A stretch of 64,000 nt of DNA from JACVRW01 sp963808545 (GCA_963808545.1 CAWEGB010000008.1:496001-560000), one strand, 5' to 3'; numbered from the stretch's first letter, positions 49,984 through 58,737 are shown. Notes: generated from the sequence alone by a model not told the origin. Numbers and translations are program-made.

Positions 49984-51363
49984 CTAACACTTTCTCTTGG
50001 GCCGCGCGGTCAGCCGCACGCGCTCCCGGCGCGGCTCCTCGAACGTCATGTAACCCCAGTCGAGGGGCGACTCCTGGCGGTAGTTTTTTCGCAGGGCGCG
50101 CGCGATCGTGGCCTTCATCAGCTCCTTCCCGAGGTAGAAGGCGTGCGTGGCCTCGTCGACCCCGAGCTGGTCGAAGATCTCGTTGAAGTCGGTGCCCTTG
50201 ACGAACCGGTCGGCGTTGAAGACGTAGATCCAGTCGCTGTCGGCGAAGATGCGGAAATTCGGGTCGGTGACGTGCTCGTGCAGCTCGCGCAGCTCGGACT
50301 CCGCGTAGGGGCGGAGGTCCTCATCCTTCACCGTCAATAGCCGCCCGTCGACGTGCTTGGGGGGCGTGCCGTGCTCCTGCGCGAAGTGCATGAGCTGCGC
50401 CGCCAGCACCGCCTCTCGGACAGCGCCGCGCGCCCACTCGATGACCTCGGTGGTGAGCACGTTGCGGATGCCAAGCTCCTGGCAGAAGCCGATGAGCAGC
50501 GCGGTAACCCCGGTGCTGTCGGCCTCGGTCAGCTCGGTGAGGTTGCCGATCCCCATCAGCATCTCCGCCGCGGGATGACGCCGGCGCACCTCCAGGTAGC
50601 GCCCGAGGCTGGCCGCGAACCCGATGCCTATCGGCTCGATGATCGGATCGACGAGGTATGGCTTGCCGAGCCGCTCGAGGTGGTCGATCGTCGCCTCGAG
50701 GCTGCCGAGGTCCTCCGGCGTGTCCGGGATGAGCACGGGCGTCGCGCGCAGGCGCTCGGCAAGGTCGCGGTTGGACCCGTTGAGGCTGAGGACATAGTCA
50801 ACGCCCGCCTCGTCGGCCATCAGGATCTCCTCGCGGTCCATCGTGTCGATGCTCAGGGCGAAGCCGCGTTCGCGCAGCTCGGCGATCACCGCGGGGCCTT
50901 CGTCGAGCCAGCGGCGCTCGAGCGAAAGGCCGAGATCGATCACGTCGGCGCCGGCGTCGCGGTAGTAGCCCGCGAGCTCGAGGATGTGCTCGCGACTCAG
51001 CCTCGGGACGTGGTTGATCTCCGCGAACACGCGGATATCGCGCGGACCGTAGCTGGCGCGGGCGTCGGCCTGACCGAACCAACTCGGCAGTTGCTTGAGG
51101 TCGGCGGGGCCCTTCTCGACGGGGATTCCGAAGCGCTCGGCCAGCACGTCGGTCTCTCCCTCACAGAGGCCGGGGATCATGATCTTCGTGACCGCTTCGG
51201 GGAGTTCGAGGAAGCGCGCGATCCACGTCGTGGTCATCAGCGCGGCGACCGTGATCTTCATCACCGCGACCTCGTAGTCGAACGGCAGCTCGGTGCGGCC
51301 CAGCGTCTCACGCAGCGCCGGCGCGGCGAGCTTGCCGGTTACAAACAGGAGCCGCTCGGCCAC
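49984..51363 (-). CDS. DUF6513 / dihydropteroate-synthase-like protein of the H4MPT pathway
   Basis: 459 aa from a GTG at 51363. The N-terminal ~120 residues (LLFVTGKLAAPALRETLGRT, ITVAALMTTTWIARFL) are the DUF6513 domain. The centre is a pterin-binding TIM barrel (YRDAGADVIDLGLSLERRWL, FALSIDTMDREEILMADEAG, LMGIGNLTELTEADSTGVTA). Such genes cluster with tetrahydromethanopterin synthesis genes in methylotrophs and methanogens. The exact reaction is not something I can state. A C-terminal ~120-residue extension is unassigned. Confidence 0.85.
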   Translation of the reverse strand: MAERLLFVTGKLAAPALRETLGRTELPFDYEVAVMKITVAALMTTTWIARFLELPEAVTKIMIPGLCEGETDVLAERFGIPVEKGPADLKQLPSWFGQADARASYGPRDIRVFAEINHVPRLSREHILELAGYYRDAGADVIDLGLSLERRWLDEGPAVIAELRERGFALSIDTMDREEILMADEAGVDYVLSLNGSNRDLAERLRATPVLIPDTPEDLGSLEATIDHLERLGKPYLVDPIIEPIGIGFAASLGRYLEVRRRHPAAEMLMGIGNLTELTEADSTGVTALLIGFCQELGIRNVLTTEVIEWARGAVREAVLAAQLMHFAQEHGTPPKHVDGRLLTVKDEDLRPYAESELRELHEHVTDPNFRIFADSDWIYVFNADRFVKGTDFNEIFDQLGVDEATHAFYLGKELMKATIARALRKNYRQESPLDWGYMTFEEPRRERVRLTARPKRKC

Positions 51364-51388
51364 GCGCGTGTCCGGGTGCGGCGCTGCT

Positions 51389-51763
51389 TTAGCGCGAGCC
51401 CTTGCTCACGACGAACTTGTTCGGCGTCCCCTCGAGCGCGCTGTCGGGCTCCGGCCGCCACAGCACGTGGTCCTCGATCTCGCGCGCCAGGGCGAAGTCC
51501 TTGTCGGTGATGCCACCGCTCGAGTGCGTCTGCAGCTTCACCCACACCTTGCCCCAGGTCACGGCCAGGTCGGGGTGATGGTAGGCCGCCTCGGACAGGT
51601 AGCCGACCGTGTTGACGAGCATGAGCGTTGTAGGCCAGCCGTCGGTGTTGTACTTGCGCCGCAGCCACCCGCCGTCGAGGTACCAACCGTCGAGGCCGTC
51701 CTCCTGGATCTTGGCCTCGACCTCCTCGTCCGTGTACGGCTCGAGCTTTACATTCGTCTCCAC
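51389..51763 (-). CDS. 4a-hydroxytetrahydrobiopterin dehydratase-like protein (PCD)
   Basis: 124 aa from a GTG at 51763 with GAAGGAGG upstream. Core motif YHHPDLAVTWGKVWVKLQTH and GGITDKDFALAREIE match pterin-4a-carbinolamine dehydratase. PCD-like genes recur in bacterial tetrahydromethanopterin clusters. The N-terminal ~35 residues (DEEVEAKIQEDGLDGWYLDG) are typical too, while the Trp-rich WYLDGGWLRRKYNTDGW aligns with the family's W-x-x-x-x-x-L-x-R region. Confidence 0.88.
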   Translation of the reverse strand: METNVKLEPYTDEEVEAKIQEDGLDGWYLDGGWLRRKYNTDGWPTTLMLVNTVGYLSEAAYHHPDLAVTWGKVWVKLQTHSSGGITDKDFALAREIEDHVLWRPEPDSALEGTPNKFVVSKGSR

Positions 51764-51786
51764 TGCGATCGCCTCCTTCGAGGGCA

Positions 51787-52569
51787 CTACATCACAACGC
51801 CGCCGTTGACGTAGATGGCCTGACCGGTGACGAACGCGGCCTCGGGTGACGCGAGCCAGAGCGCGGCCGCGGCGACGTCCTCCGGCCGGCCCCAGCGTGC
51901 GAGCGGCGTGGACTCCGCGACCGAGCGGTGGAACTCGCGGTCGACCTCCCGCGCGAACTCGGTCTCGATCCACCCCGGGCAGAGCACGTTGACGCGAACC
52001 AGGGGCGCTTGGCCACGCGCCAGGCTCTTGCTGAAGGCGAGCACGCCGCCTTTGACGGTGCTGAACAGCTCGGGGTTCTCGCCAGCCATTCCAGCGAGCA
52101 CGTGGTCCCAGCTCATGTTCACGATGGTCCCACCGGTGGGCTGCTCGCGCATCACCTCACCGGCGGCGTACGAGCACGCGACGGTCCCCTTGAGGTCGAC
52201 CGCCAGCAGGAGGTCGAGCTTTCGCTCCCAGCCGCAGTCGGCTGCCTCGCCGGTCAGCACATCCGCGCCGGCGTTGTTCACCCACACGTCGAGGCCGCCC
52301 AGCTGTTCCCGCGCATGCTCCACCAGCGCCTCGCAGGCGCCGCGGGTACTGAGATCCGCCTGGGCCAGTAGTGCGCGGCCACCGAGGCGCGCGATCCGCT
52401 CGGCGACCGCCGACGCCCCCTTCGCACTGTCCCGGTGCGTCACGAGCACGGCTGCGCCTGCGCCGCCGAACGCCTCGGCGATCGCGGCGCCGATGCCGCT
52501 GCTCGCGCCGGTGACCACGGCCCGCACCCCGTCGAGCCGGCGCCCGCCGATCTGGGCCACCTGGGTCAT
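51787..52569 (-). CDS. short-chain dehydrogenase/reductase with catalytic Tyr replaced by Phe
   Basis: 260 aa. Rossmann motif VVTGASSGIGAAIAEAFGGA (about 19-38), NNAGAD and the C-terminal VTGQAIYVNGGVVM are classic SDR. The active-site YxxxK reads FSTVK (ENPELFSTVKGGVLAFSKSL), so the catalytic Tyr is Phe, and Ser is in VNMSWD. It leads the operon for PCD, DUF6513 and the PQQ dehydrogenase; a dihydropterin or dihydromethanopterin reductase role is possible, but the Tyr loss argues for altered chemistry. Confidence 0.85.
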   Translation of the reverse strand: MTQVAQIGGRRLDGVRAVVTGASSGIGAAIAEAFGGAGAAVLVTHRDSAKGASAVAERIARLGGRALLAQADLSTRGACEALVEHAREQLGGLDVWVNNAGADVLTGEAADCGWERKLDLLLAVDLKGTVACSYAAGEVMREQPTGGTIVNMSWDHVLAGMAGENPELFSTVKGGVLAFSKSLARGQAPLVRVNVLCPGWIETEFAREVDREFHRSVAESTPLARWGRPEDVAAAALWLASPEAAFVTGQAIYVNGGVVM

Positions 52570-52580
52570 GAGCCTGCCCG

Positions 52581-52590
52581 ACTATACGAT
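52581..52590. promoter_or_regulatory. overlapping divergent -10 elements
   Basis: ACTATACGAT reads TATACG on the plus strand and TATAGT on the minus strand. Start points 6-8 nt away would give a leader of about 5 nt for the SDR gene (ATG at 52569) and a nearly leaderless ATG at 52598 for the CitG-like gene. No clear -35 boxes are seen. Confidence 0.5.
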
Positions 52591-52597
52591 GCCCCAG

Positions 52598-53497
52598 ATG
52601 CCGGTCAAGCAGGGCCCGCGCCGCAGCCCGGCCTCGACGGCCGGGGTCGCCCGTCTCGGCCCCGAGGACGTCGCGCGCGCCGCGCAGCTGGCCTGTGTGC
52701 TGGAGGCAAGCGCCGAGAAGCCGGGCAACATCACGCCGAGCCACGACTTCGATGACACCACGTACGAGGACATGCTGTACAGCGGGATCGCGCTCGGCCC
52801 CGAGCTCGGCCGCGCGGGTGAGCGCGGAGTCGGCGAGACGGTGCTGGCCGCCGTTCGCGCCTCGCGCGACGCCGTCGGCGCCAACACCAACCTCGGCATC
52901 GCGCTGCTGCTTGCTCCGCTCGCGCGAGCGGAGCTCGGAACGTGCGGCGGACCGCTGCGCGAGCGCCTCGCCAACGTGCTGCGTGCGCTGACCGTCGAGG
53001 ACGCGCGAGACGCTTACGCCGCGATCCGCGTGGCGGGCCCCGGCGGCCTCGACGAGCCGGTCGAGCACGACGTGCGCGAGGACCCCCGCGTGACGCTGCG
53101 CGAGGCCATGGCGGCGGCGGCTCAGCGCGACACAATCGCGAGCGAGTACATCACCGACCACGCGGTCACCTTCGAGCTCGGGCTGCCCGCCCTCGCCAAT
53201 TCGCTGGGCGACGGGCTGCGTCCGCGCGACGCAATCGTCGAGTTGGCCCTGTGCCTGGTCGCCGCCGTGCCCGACACGCTGATCGCCCGCAAGCGCGGCG
53301 CGGAAGCGGCGGGTCGAGTGTCGGCGGGAGCGCGGCGAGTGCTCGCCGCAGGTGGCGTGCGGAAGGCCGGAGGCTGGACCGCGTTGGCCGAATTCGACGC
53401 CTCGCTACGCGAGGACGGCAACGCGCTCAATCCGGGGACCACGGCCGATCTCGTGACCTCCGTGCTCTTCGTGGCGCTGCTGGAGGGCGTGCTCTGA
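52598..53497 (+). CDS. triphosphoribosyl-dephospho-CoA synthase-like (CitG family) protein
   Basis: 299 aa from the ATG at 52598; ATGs at 52589 and 52568 are in frame but sit on the shared -10 or overlap the divergent start. Family features: LEASAEKPGNITPSHDFDDT, GANTNLGIALLLAPLA, and the C-terminal ALREDGNALNPGTTADLVT with NPGTTADL. CitG makes the citrate-lyase prosthetic group, but homologues are constant members of bacterial H4MPT clusters, where the role is undefined. First gene of a tightly packed plus-strand run. Confidence 0.85.
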   Translation: MPVKQGPRRSPASTAGVARLGPEDVARAAQLACVLEASAEKPGNITPSHDFDDTTYEDMLYSGIALGPELGRAGERGVGETVLAAVRASRDAVGANTNLGIALLLAPLARAELGTCGGPLRERLANVLRALTVEDARDAYAAIRVAGPGGLDEPVEHDVREDPRVTLREAMAAAAQRDTIASEYITDHAVTFELGLPALANSLGDGLRPRDAIVELALCLVAAVPDTLIARKRGAEAAGRVSAGARRVLAAGGVRKAGGWTALAEFDASLREDGNALNPGTTADLVTSVLFVALLEGVL

Positions 53498-53502
53498 GCC
53501 AC

Positions 53503-54660
53503 GTGGGTGAGCCGATCCTGCTGGTCTCGGTCAGCGCGCGCATGCTCGCCGAGCTGGGGGTGAGAGCCGGGCACGACGTCGTGGCGCTCGACCGCTTCGG
53601 AGACCTCGACCTGCAGCGGCTTTGCCCGACCGTGTCCGTGCTGCGCGACCTCGGCGGACGGGGCGGGATGGCGGCGCTGGTGGACGCGGCGGAGAAGATC
53701 CCCGCGCCGAGCGTGATCTACGGCGCGGGACTCGAGAACCGGCCGGATCTTGTCGCCCGGCTGGCTGCCGGCAGGCGGCTGCTCGGGTGTACCCGCGAGA
53801 CGCTCGAGCGGGTGCGCGACCCTGCTGTGCTGGGCGCGTCCCTGCGCGCGGCCGGCCTCGCCTACCCGTTGACGTTCGGCGCTCGCGACGCACCGCGGCG
53901 GGCGGAGCGCTCCCGCCGCTGGCTGCGCAAGCCGGTGCGCGGCGGCGGCGGACGCGGCGTTCGCGAGTGGCGCGGGGGGGCGCTGGACCGGGAAGACATC
54001 GTGCAGGAGCACATCTCGGGACTCGCATGCTCGGCGGCGGCGGTCGCCGACGGGCGCTCCGCCATCGTGCTCGCTGTGAGCGAGCAGCTGATCGGGCACC
54101 GCGGGCTCGGCGCGCGCGGCTATGCGTGGTGCGGCAACCTCGTGCCGCCGCGGCTCGGAGAGGCGCAGCGACGCGCGCTGGCCGTCGCCGCGCGGACGAT
54201 CTGCGCGCACCTGGCGCTCGCGTTCGGACTGCGCGGGCTGTTCGGCGTAGACCTCGTGTGGGACGGCCAGCGCGCCTGGGTCGTCGAGGTCAACCCGCGT
54301 CCGACGGCGTCGCTCGAATGCGTCGAGGAGGCGCACGAGGTCGGCGTCTTCGCCGCCCACCTGGAGGGTTGCGGCGGACGCCTGCCGTCGATCGCTTCCG
54401 CTCGAACACCGCGCCGGGCCGCCGGCAAGGCGATCCTCTTCGCCACGGAGGGCGTGCGCGTCGGTGACACCCGCGGCTGGCCGGCGCGCGGCATCCGCGA
54501 CGTGCCTTACCCGCGCGAGCGGGTCGCCGCCGGTCACCCGATCTGCACCCTCGTCTCGATTCAGGAGTCCCCGGATGCGGTTCTCGCCGATCTCGAGGCG
54601 CGCGCCGCCGCGCTCCGCGCCGAGCTTCGTCAGTGCGCCGGGATCCGTGCCCCCGCCTGA
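53503..54660 (+). CDS. ATP-grasp ligase of the H4MPT/methanofuran cluster
   Basis: 385 aa from a GTG five nt past the previous stop. N-terminal Rossmann-like part (LLVSVSARMLAELGVRAGHD), then an ATP-grasp core: RRWLRKPVRGGGGRGVREWR, VQEHISGLACSAAAVADGRS, and the metal-binding GLFGVDLVWDGQRAWVVEVN followed by PRPTASLE. ATP-grasp enzymes join an acid to an amine; a MfnD-like (tyramine-glutamate) or OrfY-like role in the cluster is possible. Confidence 0.82.
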   Translation: MGEPILLVSVSARMLAELGVRAGHDVVALDRFGDLDLQRLCPTVSVLRDLGGRGGMAALVDAAEKIPAPSVIYGAGLENRPDLVARLAAGRRLLGCTRETLERVRDPAVLGASLRAAGLAYPLTFGARDAPRRAERSRRWLRKPVRGGGGRGVREWRGGALDREDIVQEHISGLACSAAAVADGRSAIVLAVSEQLIGHRGLGARGYAWCGNLVPPRLGEAQRRALAVAARTICAHLALAFGLRGLFGVDLVWDGQRAWVVEVNPRPTASLECVEEAHEVGVFAAHLEGCGGRLPSIASARTPRRAAGKAILFATEGVRVGDTRGWPARGIRDVPYPRERVAAGHPICTLVSIQESPDAVLADLEARAAALRAELRQCAGIRAPA

Positions 54661-54683
54661 CGGGCCTATGCTCACGCCGGACC

Positions 54684-55634
54684 GTGACGCTCTCGCTCAA
54701 CGATCGCGCCCAGGAGCTCGCCGACCGCCTCGCCGCCGAGGCCGACGCGCTGCGCTTGAACGTGACAACGCTGCCTGGCGGCACGCGGTTGATCGACTGC
54801 GGCAGCGAAGTTCCCGGCGGGCTCGAGGCAGGACGGCGCTTCGCCGAGATCAGCATGGCCGGCCTCGGCACGGTGTCGTTCGCCCCGCTCGTGCTCCAGG
54901 GCAGCTGGCTCCCGGGGCTCACGGTGGTAACCGATCGCCCTGCGCTCGCCTGTCTGGCGTCCCAGTACGCGGGCTGGCGCCTGGATCGCGACGAGTACTT
55001 CGCCATGGCCAGCGGGCCGGGCCGGGCGCTGATTCGGGCCGAGGAGCTCTACAGCGACCTCGAGGTCGACGAGCGCGCGCGGAGCGCGGTGCTGTGCCTC
55101 GAAACGCGCGAACCGCCGCCGGAGCCGGTCGCCGACTACGTGGCCGAGCGAGCCGGCCTGACGGCCGCGGATCTGACGCTGCTGTTCGCGCCGACCGCGA
55201 GCTTGGCGGGCGGCGTGCAGGTTGCCGCGCGCGTCGTCGAGACCGCGCTGCACAAGCTGCACGAGCTCGAATTCGACGTCGGGCGCGTGGTGAGCGGCTT
55301 CGGGAGTTGCCCGCTGCCGCCGGTCGCCAAGAAGGACCCCGAGGCGATCGGTCGGACGAACGACGCGGTGCTCTACGGCGGCCAGGTCGAGCTGACCATC
55401 GATGCCCCCGACGAAGAGCTCGAGGCGGTCGTGCCGCGCCTGCCGGCCTCGGCCTCGGACGATTACGGTGGGCCGTTTGGCGACGTACTCGAGCGGGCGG
55501 ACTGGGACTTCTACAAGATCGACCCGCTGCTCTTCAGTCCTGCCGAGGTGCGCCTCGTGAGCACGGCGAGCGGACGCAGCTTTCACGCCGGTGGCGTGGA
55601 CATCGGGGTCCTCGAGCGGTCCTTTCGGGGATGA
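54684..55634 (+). CDS. mch: methenyltetrahydromethanopterin cyclohydrolase
   Basis: 316 aa from a GTG at 54684. It interconverts methenyl- and formyl-tetrahydromethanopterin in the cytosol. Family motifs: LNVTTLPGGTRLIDCGSEVP, GWRLDRDEYFAMASGPGRAL, VSGFGSCPLPPVAKKDPEAI, GRTNDAVLYGGQVEL and DFYKIDPLLFSPAEV. This is the one enzyme in the window that acts directly on the C1-carrying cofactor. ATGA overlap with the DUF447 gene. Confidence 0.95.
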   Translation: MTLSLNDRAQELADRLAAEADALRLNVTTLPGGTRLIDCGSEVPGGLEAGRRFAEISMAGLGTVSFAPLVLQGSWLPGLTVVTDRPALACLASQYAGWRLDRDEYFAMASGPGRALIRAEELYSDLEVDERARSAVLCLETREPPPEPVADYVAERAGLTAADLTLLFAPTASLAGGVQVAARVVETALHKLHELEFDVGRVVSGFGSCPLPPVAKKDPEAIGRTNDAVLYGGQVELTIDAPDEELEAVVPRLPASASDDYGGPFGDVLERADWDFYKIDPLLFSPAEVRLVSTASGRSFHAGGVDIGVLERSFRG

Positions 55635-56212
55635 GGAGACGCCCGCCCGGGCTCGCGATCATCGAGACCGTCACGACGACGATCAACCCGGACGGGACGG
55701 TGAACTGCGCCGCGATGGGAGTGGAGTGGGGCGACGAGGTCATCGTCATCAAGCCCTTCCGGACGACACGCACGCTGCGCAACCTACGTGCGACCGGCGA
55801 GGCCGTGGTCAATCTCACCGACGACATACTGCTGTTCACAGAGGCTGCGCTCGGCGATCCGCACCCACCCACGCGGCCCGCGACCACGGTAGCCGGCGCC
55901 GTGCTGGCGGATGCCTGCTCGTGGCGTGAGGTGACGGTCGAGGCGATCGACGCCAGCGGGCGGCGCGCGCGTGTGACGACGCAGATCGTGGCGAGCGGGA
56001 GCGGGCGCGAGTTCGTCGGCTTCAACCGCGCCTCTTCTGCCGTGCTCGAGGCATCGATCATCGCCTCGCGCTCGCGCTGGCTGGCCGCTGAGGAGATACG
56101 AACCGAGTTGGAGCGCCTCCAGGTGCTCGTCGACAAGACGGCGGGGCCGCAGGAGCGCGAGGCGATGAAGCTCGTGCGGCGTCACGTGCGCGCCGCGGTG
56201 GCCGGCGGATGA
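55631..56212 (+). CDS. DUF447 family protein
   Basis: 193 aa. A split-barrel, flavin-reductase-like fold: ETVTTTINPDGTVNCAAMGV, FRTTRTLRNLRATGEAVVNL, and SWREVTVEAIDASGRRARVT. DUF447 genes co-occur with mch and H4MPT synthesis genes in methanogens and methylotrophs; the function is unknown to me. Start and stop both overlap neighbours (ATGA), so it is translated with mch and mptG. Confidence 0.85.
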   Translation: MRRRPPGLAIIETVTTTINPDGTVNCAAMGVEWGDEVIVIKPFRTTRTLRNLRATGEAVVNLTDDILLFTEAALGDPHPPTRPATTVAGAVLADACSWREVTVEAIDASGRRARVTTQIVASGSGREFVGFNRASSAVLEASIIASRSRWLAAEEIRTELERLQVLVDKTAGPQEREAMKLVRRHVRAAVAGG

Positions 56213-57150
56213 CGTCGGTTCGCGTGAAGGCGCCCGCGCGTCTGCACATGGGCATGCTTGACGCCGCCGGCGGCGGCGTCCGGCGCTTCGGCGGCCTCGG
56301 GGTCGCCCTCAGCCGCCCCGCCGCGGTCGTCGAGGCGAGCCCGAGCGACGACGTGACCGCCGAGGGCCCTGATGCCGAGCGCGCGCTCGCCATCGCCCGT
56401 CGCTCTAGGGAGGCGCTCGGGCTCTCGGGCGGCGCGCACGTGCGCGTGATGGAGGCGATCCCGCCTCATGTCGGCCTCGGCTCGGGGACCAAGCTCGGGC
56501 TCGCCGTGGCGGCGGCCCTGGCGGCGCTGGCGGGGCAGACGGCGGAGCCCGAGACGATCGCCCGCGCGGCCGGGCGCGGCGCGCGCTCCGCGGTCGGCCT
56601 GTGGACATTCGTCCTCGGCGGACTGGTCGTGGAGGGCGGCCGGCGTCCCGGCGTGGAGCGCCCAGCCCCGCTGCTCACTCGTCATGCCATGCCCGGCGAA
56701 TGGCGCTGCGTGCTCGTGATCCCAGACGCTGAGCCGGGACTCTCGGGGCGGGCGGAGGAGCAGGCGTTCGGGGAGCTGCGTCCCGACCCCGACCGCGCCG
56801 CGCTGATCGCCCAGCTGGTGCTGACCTCGCTGCTCCCGGGGCTCGCCGAGGGCGGCCTCGCCGAGTTCGGGGACGCCCTCACACGTATCCAGCGGCTTGT
56901 GGGTGAGTCGTTCGCCTCCGTTCAGGGGGGTGTGTTCCATCCGCGCGCGGGCGACGTTGTCGACACGCTGCTCCGCCTTGGGGCGGCGGGCGCGGGGCAG
57001 AGCTCGTGGGGACCCGCCGCTTACGGGATCGTCGAAGACGAGCCGGCGGGGCGCGAGCTTGCCCGCGGTATCGAGGCCGAGCTGGCCGGGCGCGGCCGCG
57101 TGGAGGTCGTGGGCTTCGACAATCGTGGCGCTCGAGTGGAGGCGGGATGA
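56209..57150 (+). CDS. mptG: beta-ribofuranosylaminobenzene 5'-phosphate synthase (MptG)
   Basis: 313 aa, GHMP-kinase fold. It joins 4-aminobenzoate to PRPP with loss of CO2 and PPi, the committing step of methanopterin synthesis. Motifs: VKAPARLHMGMLDAAGGGVR, PPHVGLGSGTKLGLAVAAAL (phosphate loop), ARGARSAVGLWTFVLGGLVV, and near the end AGQSSWGPAAYGIVEDE. Its substrate pABA would come from the pabAB gene at the right edge. ATGA overlaps at both ends. Confidence 0.92.
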   Translation: MTSVRVKAPARLHMGMLDAAGGGVRRFGGLGVALSRPAAVVEASPSDDVTAEGPDAERALAIARRSREALGLSGGAHVRVMEAIPPHVGLGSGTKLGLAVAAALAALAGQTAEPETIARAAGRGARSAVGLWTFVLGGLVVEGGRRPGVERPAPLLTRHAMPGEWRCVLVIPDAEPGLSGRAEEQAFGELRPDPDRAALIAQLVLTSLLPGLAEGGLAEFGDALTRIQRLVGESFASVQGGVFHPRAGDVVDTLLRLGAAGAGQSSWGPAAYGIVEDEPAGRELARGIEAELAGRGRVEVVGFDNRGARVEAG

Positions 57151-57851
57151 GGCTGCTGGTGAGCGTCATCGACGCCGACGAGGCGCGCGTGGCCGTCGAC
57201 GCGGGCGTCGACATCGTCGACGTCAAGAACCCCGCCGAGGGCTCGCTGGGCGCCCCCGCCCCCGGAGTGATCGAGCGAGTCCGGGAGGTCGTGCCGCCGG
57301 AGCACCCGGTCAGCGCCGCGATCGGCGACCTGCCAAACCTGCCCGGCACAGCCGCGCTCGCCGCGCTGGGCGCAGCGCGCTCCGGCGCCGCGTACGTGAA
57401 GGTCGGGCTGTGGGGGACGTCTACCACGGATGAGGCCGTGGCGGTCCTGCGCGCGGTGCGCGACGCGCTCGACGGCGGGGCGGCCGTGATCGCGGCCGCC
57501 TACGCCGACGCCGAGCGCGTGCCCGGCGGGCCTCTGCCGCCCGGGGCCGTCGTCGCGGCCGCACAGAGCGCGGGCGTAGGGGGCTGCCTGCTCGACACCG
57601 CGCTCAAGGACGGCCGCGGGCTGTTCGAATGGCTCACCCCGGAAGCGCTCGCGGCGCTGGTGGCCGAGGGGCACGCCGCGGACCTCGAGATGGCGCTCGC
57701 CGGAGCCCTGCACGCCGACGACCTGAGCGTTGTCCGGGGGACCGGCGCCGACATAGCCGGCGTTCGCTCGGCGGCCTGCCGCGACGGTCGGCGCACGGAG
57801 CCGCTCGACGCCGAGCGAATCGAGCGGCTGCGCGCCATGTGCCAGCGCTAA
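57147..57851 (+). CDS. mfnB: (5-formylfuran-3-yl)methyl phosphate synthase (MfnB)
   Basis: 234 aa TIM barrel. It condenses two glyceraldehyde-3-phosphates to the furan precursor of methanofuran. Active-site residues are visible: VDIVDVKNPAEGSLGAPAPG (Lys), AAYVKVGLWG (Lys) and CLLDTALKDGRGLFEW (Asp and Lys). Start overlaps mptG (ATGA). Its presence says the organism makes a furan carrier as well as the pterin. Last gene of the plus-strand run. Confidence 0.93.
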   Translation: MRLLVSVIDADEARVAVDAGVDIVDVKNPAEGSLGAPAPGVIERVREVVPPEHPVSAAIGDLPNLPGTAALAALGAARSGAAYVKVGLWGTSTTDEAVAVLRAVRDALDGGAAVIAAAYADAERVPGGPLPPGAVVAAAQSAGVGGCLLDTALKDGRGLFEWLTPEALAALVAEGHAADLEMALAGALHADDLSVVRGTGADIAGVRSAACRDGRRTEPLDAERIERLRAMCQR

Positions 57852-57891
57852 CCAGGCCCGGCGTTCCCGATCGGGTCCGTTGACGACTCGG

Positions 57892-58737
57892 CTACGCGGC
57901 CACGTGCGGCTCGATGAGCCCGACCGCCGCCAGCCGGTGGTGACACATGTCCGCGATGTGCTCGCGCGTCGCATCCGTGACGGCGTCGCCCCAGACCGAG
58001 GCGGCCTCCTCGGCCCGCGCCAGCAGGTCGTCGATGAGCTCTCGGGAGGGCTGGGCCTCGATCAGGCAGCGCAGGCCGAAGCCGATGTGCCAGCGCTCGT
58101 CGAGCTCGACGCGCCGAACGCCCTCGCGTACCCCGGGCAGGGCGTCGTCGGCCAGGTCTTCGCGCAGCGCGTGATGCGCGGCGTCGAAGATGATCCCCTC
58201 GAGCACCATGTGGTAGAGGGCGATGCCCTCGCTCAGCCCGGCGCGCCCCGCAGAGAGCTCGGCGGCCAGCGCGGGCAGCCGCTCCTCAAAGAGCTCGAGC
58301 ACGCCGGGGGGGACGTGGGCCCGCGCGGCGGCACGCCGCTTGGCCGGGGTGTCTCCGGGCACGCCGAGCACCTCGGCGGCAATGCGGTCGAAGAACCGCG
58401 CGTGGCGGTCCTCGTCGCGGCGCTGCAGGAAGAAGACCCAGGCCATCAGGCTCTCCTGGGAGGCCAAAGTCGCCTCCCTGGCCGCTTCGGCGAACGGCGT
58501 GATGTGCTCGGAGACCGCGTCCTCGGCCACGCAGAAGCCGGCGAGAAGAGTCATCAGGCGGCGGCGGCGCGCATCCGGAAGCTCCGGCCACGCGCGCGTG
58601 TCCTGGGTGAGGTCGATGGCCGCCGGATTCCACTGCAGGCGGGCCACGACCTTCGAGAAGAAGCTGGGCCAGAAGCTGCGCTTTGGGAGGACGAAGTGCC
58701 CGCCCACCGTACGCTCCCAGAACTGCTCGTCAGCCAT
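57892..58737 (-). CDS. R2lox-like Mn/Fe oxidase (ribonucleotide reductase R2-like fold)
   Basis: 281 aa from the Met at 58737; an upstream Met at 58824 adds 29 residues but overlaps the next gene's end. All six metal ligands of the R2 family can be read: FCVAEDAVSEHI (Glu), RRDEDRHARFF (Glu, His), YHMVLEGIIFD (Glu) and VELDERWHIGFG (Glu, His). A Val in EDAV and Tyr in LYHMV fall where R2lox forms its Tyr-Val ether cross-link, by eye. R2lox function is unknown. Here it lies inside a cofactor cluster. Confidence 0.75.
   Translation of the reverse strand: MADEQFWERTVGGHFVLPKRSFWPSFFSKVVARLQWNPAAIDLTQDTRAWPELPDARRRRLMTLLAGFCVAEDAVSEHITPFAEAAREATLASQESLMAWVFFLQRRDEDRHARFFDRIAAEVLGVPGDTPAKRRAAARAHVPPGVLELFEERLPALAAELSAGRAGLSEGIALYHMVLEGIIFDAAHHALREDLADDALPGVREGVRRVELDERWHIGFGLRCLIEAQPSRELIDDLLARAEEAASVWGDAVTDATREHIADMCHHRLAAVGLIEPHVAA

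Noticed and set aside
51827..52597. A longer N-terminus for the CitG-like protein
   Set aside because: The upstream frame is antisense to the SDR gene, which has clear SDR motifs and its own start at 52569.
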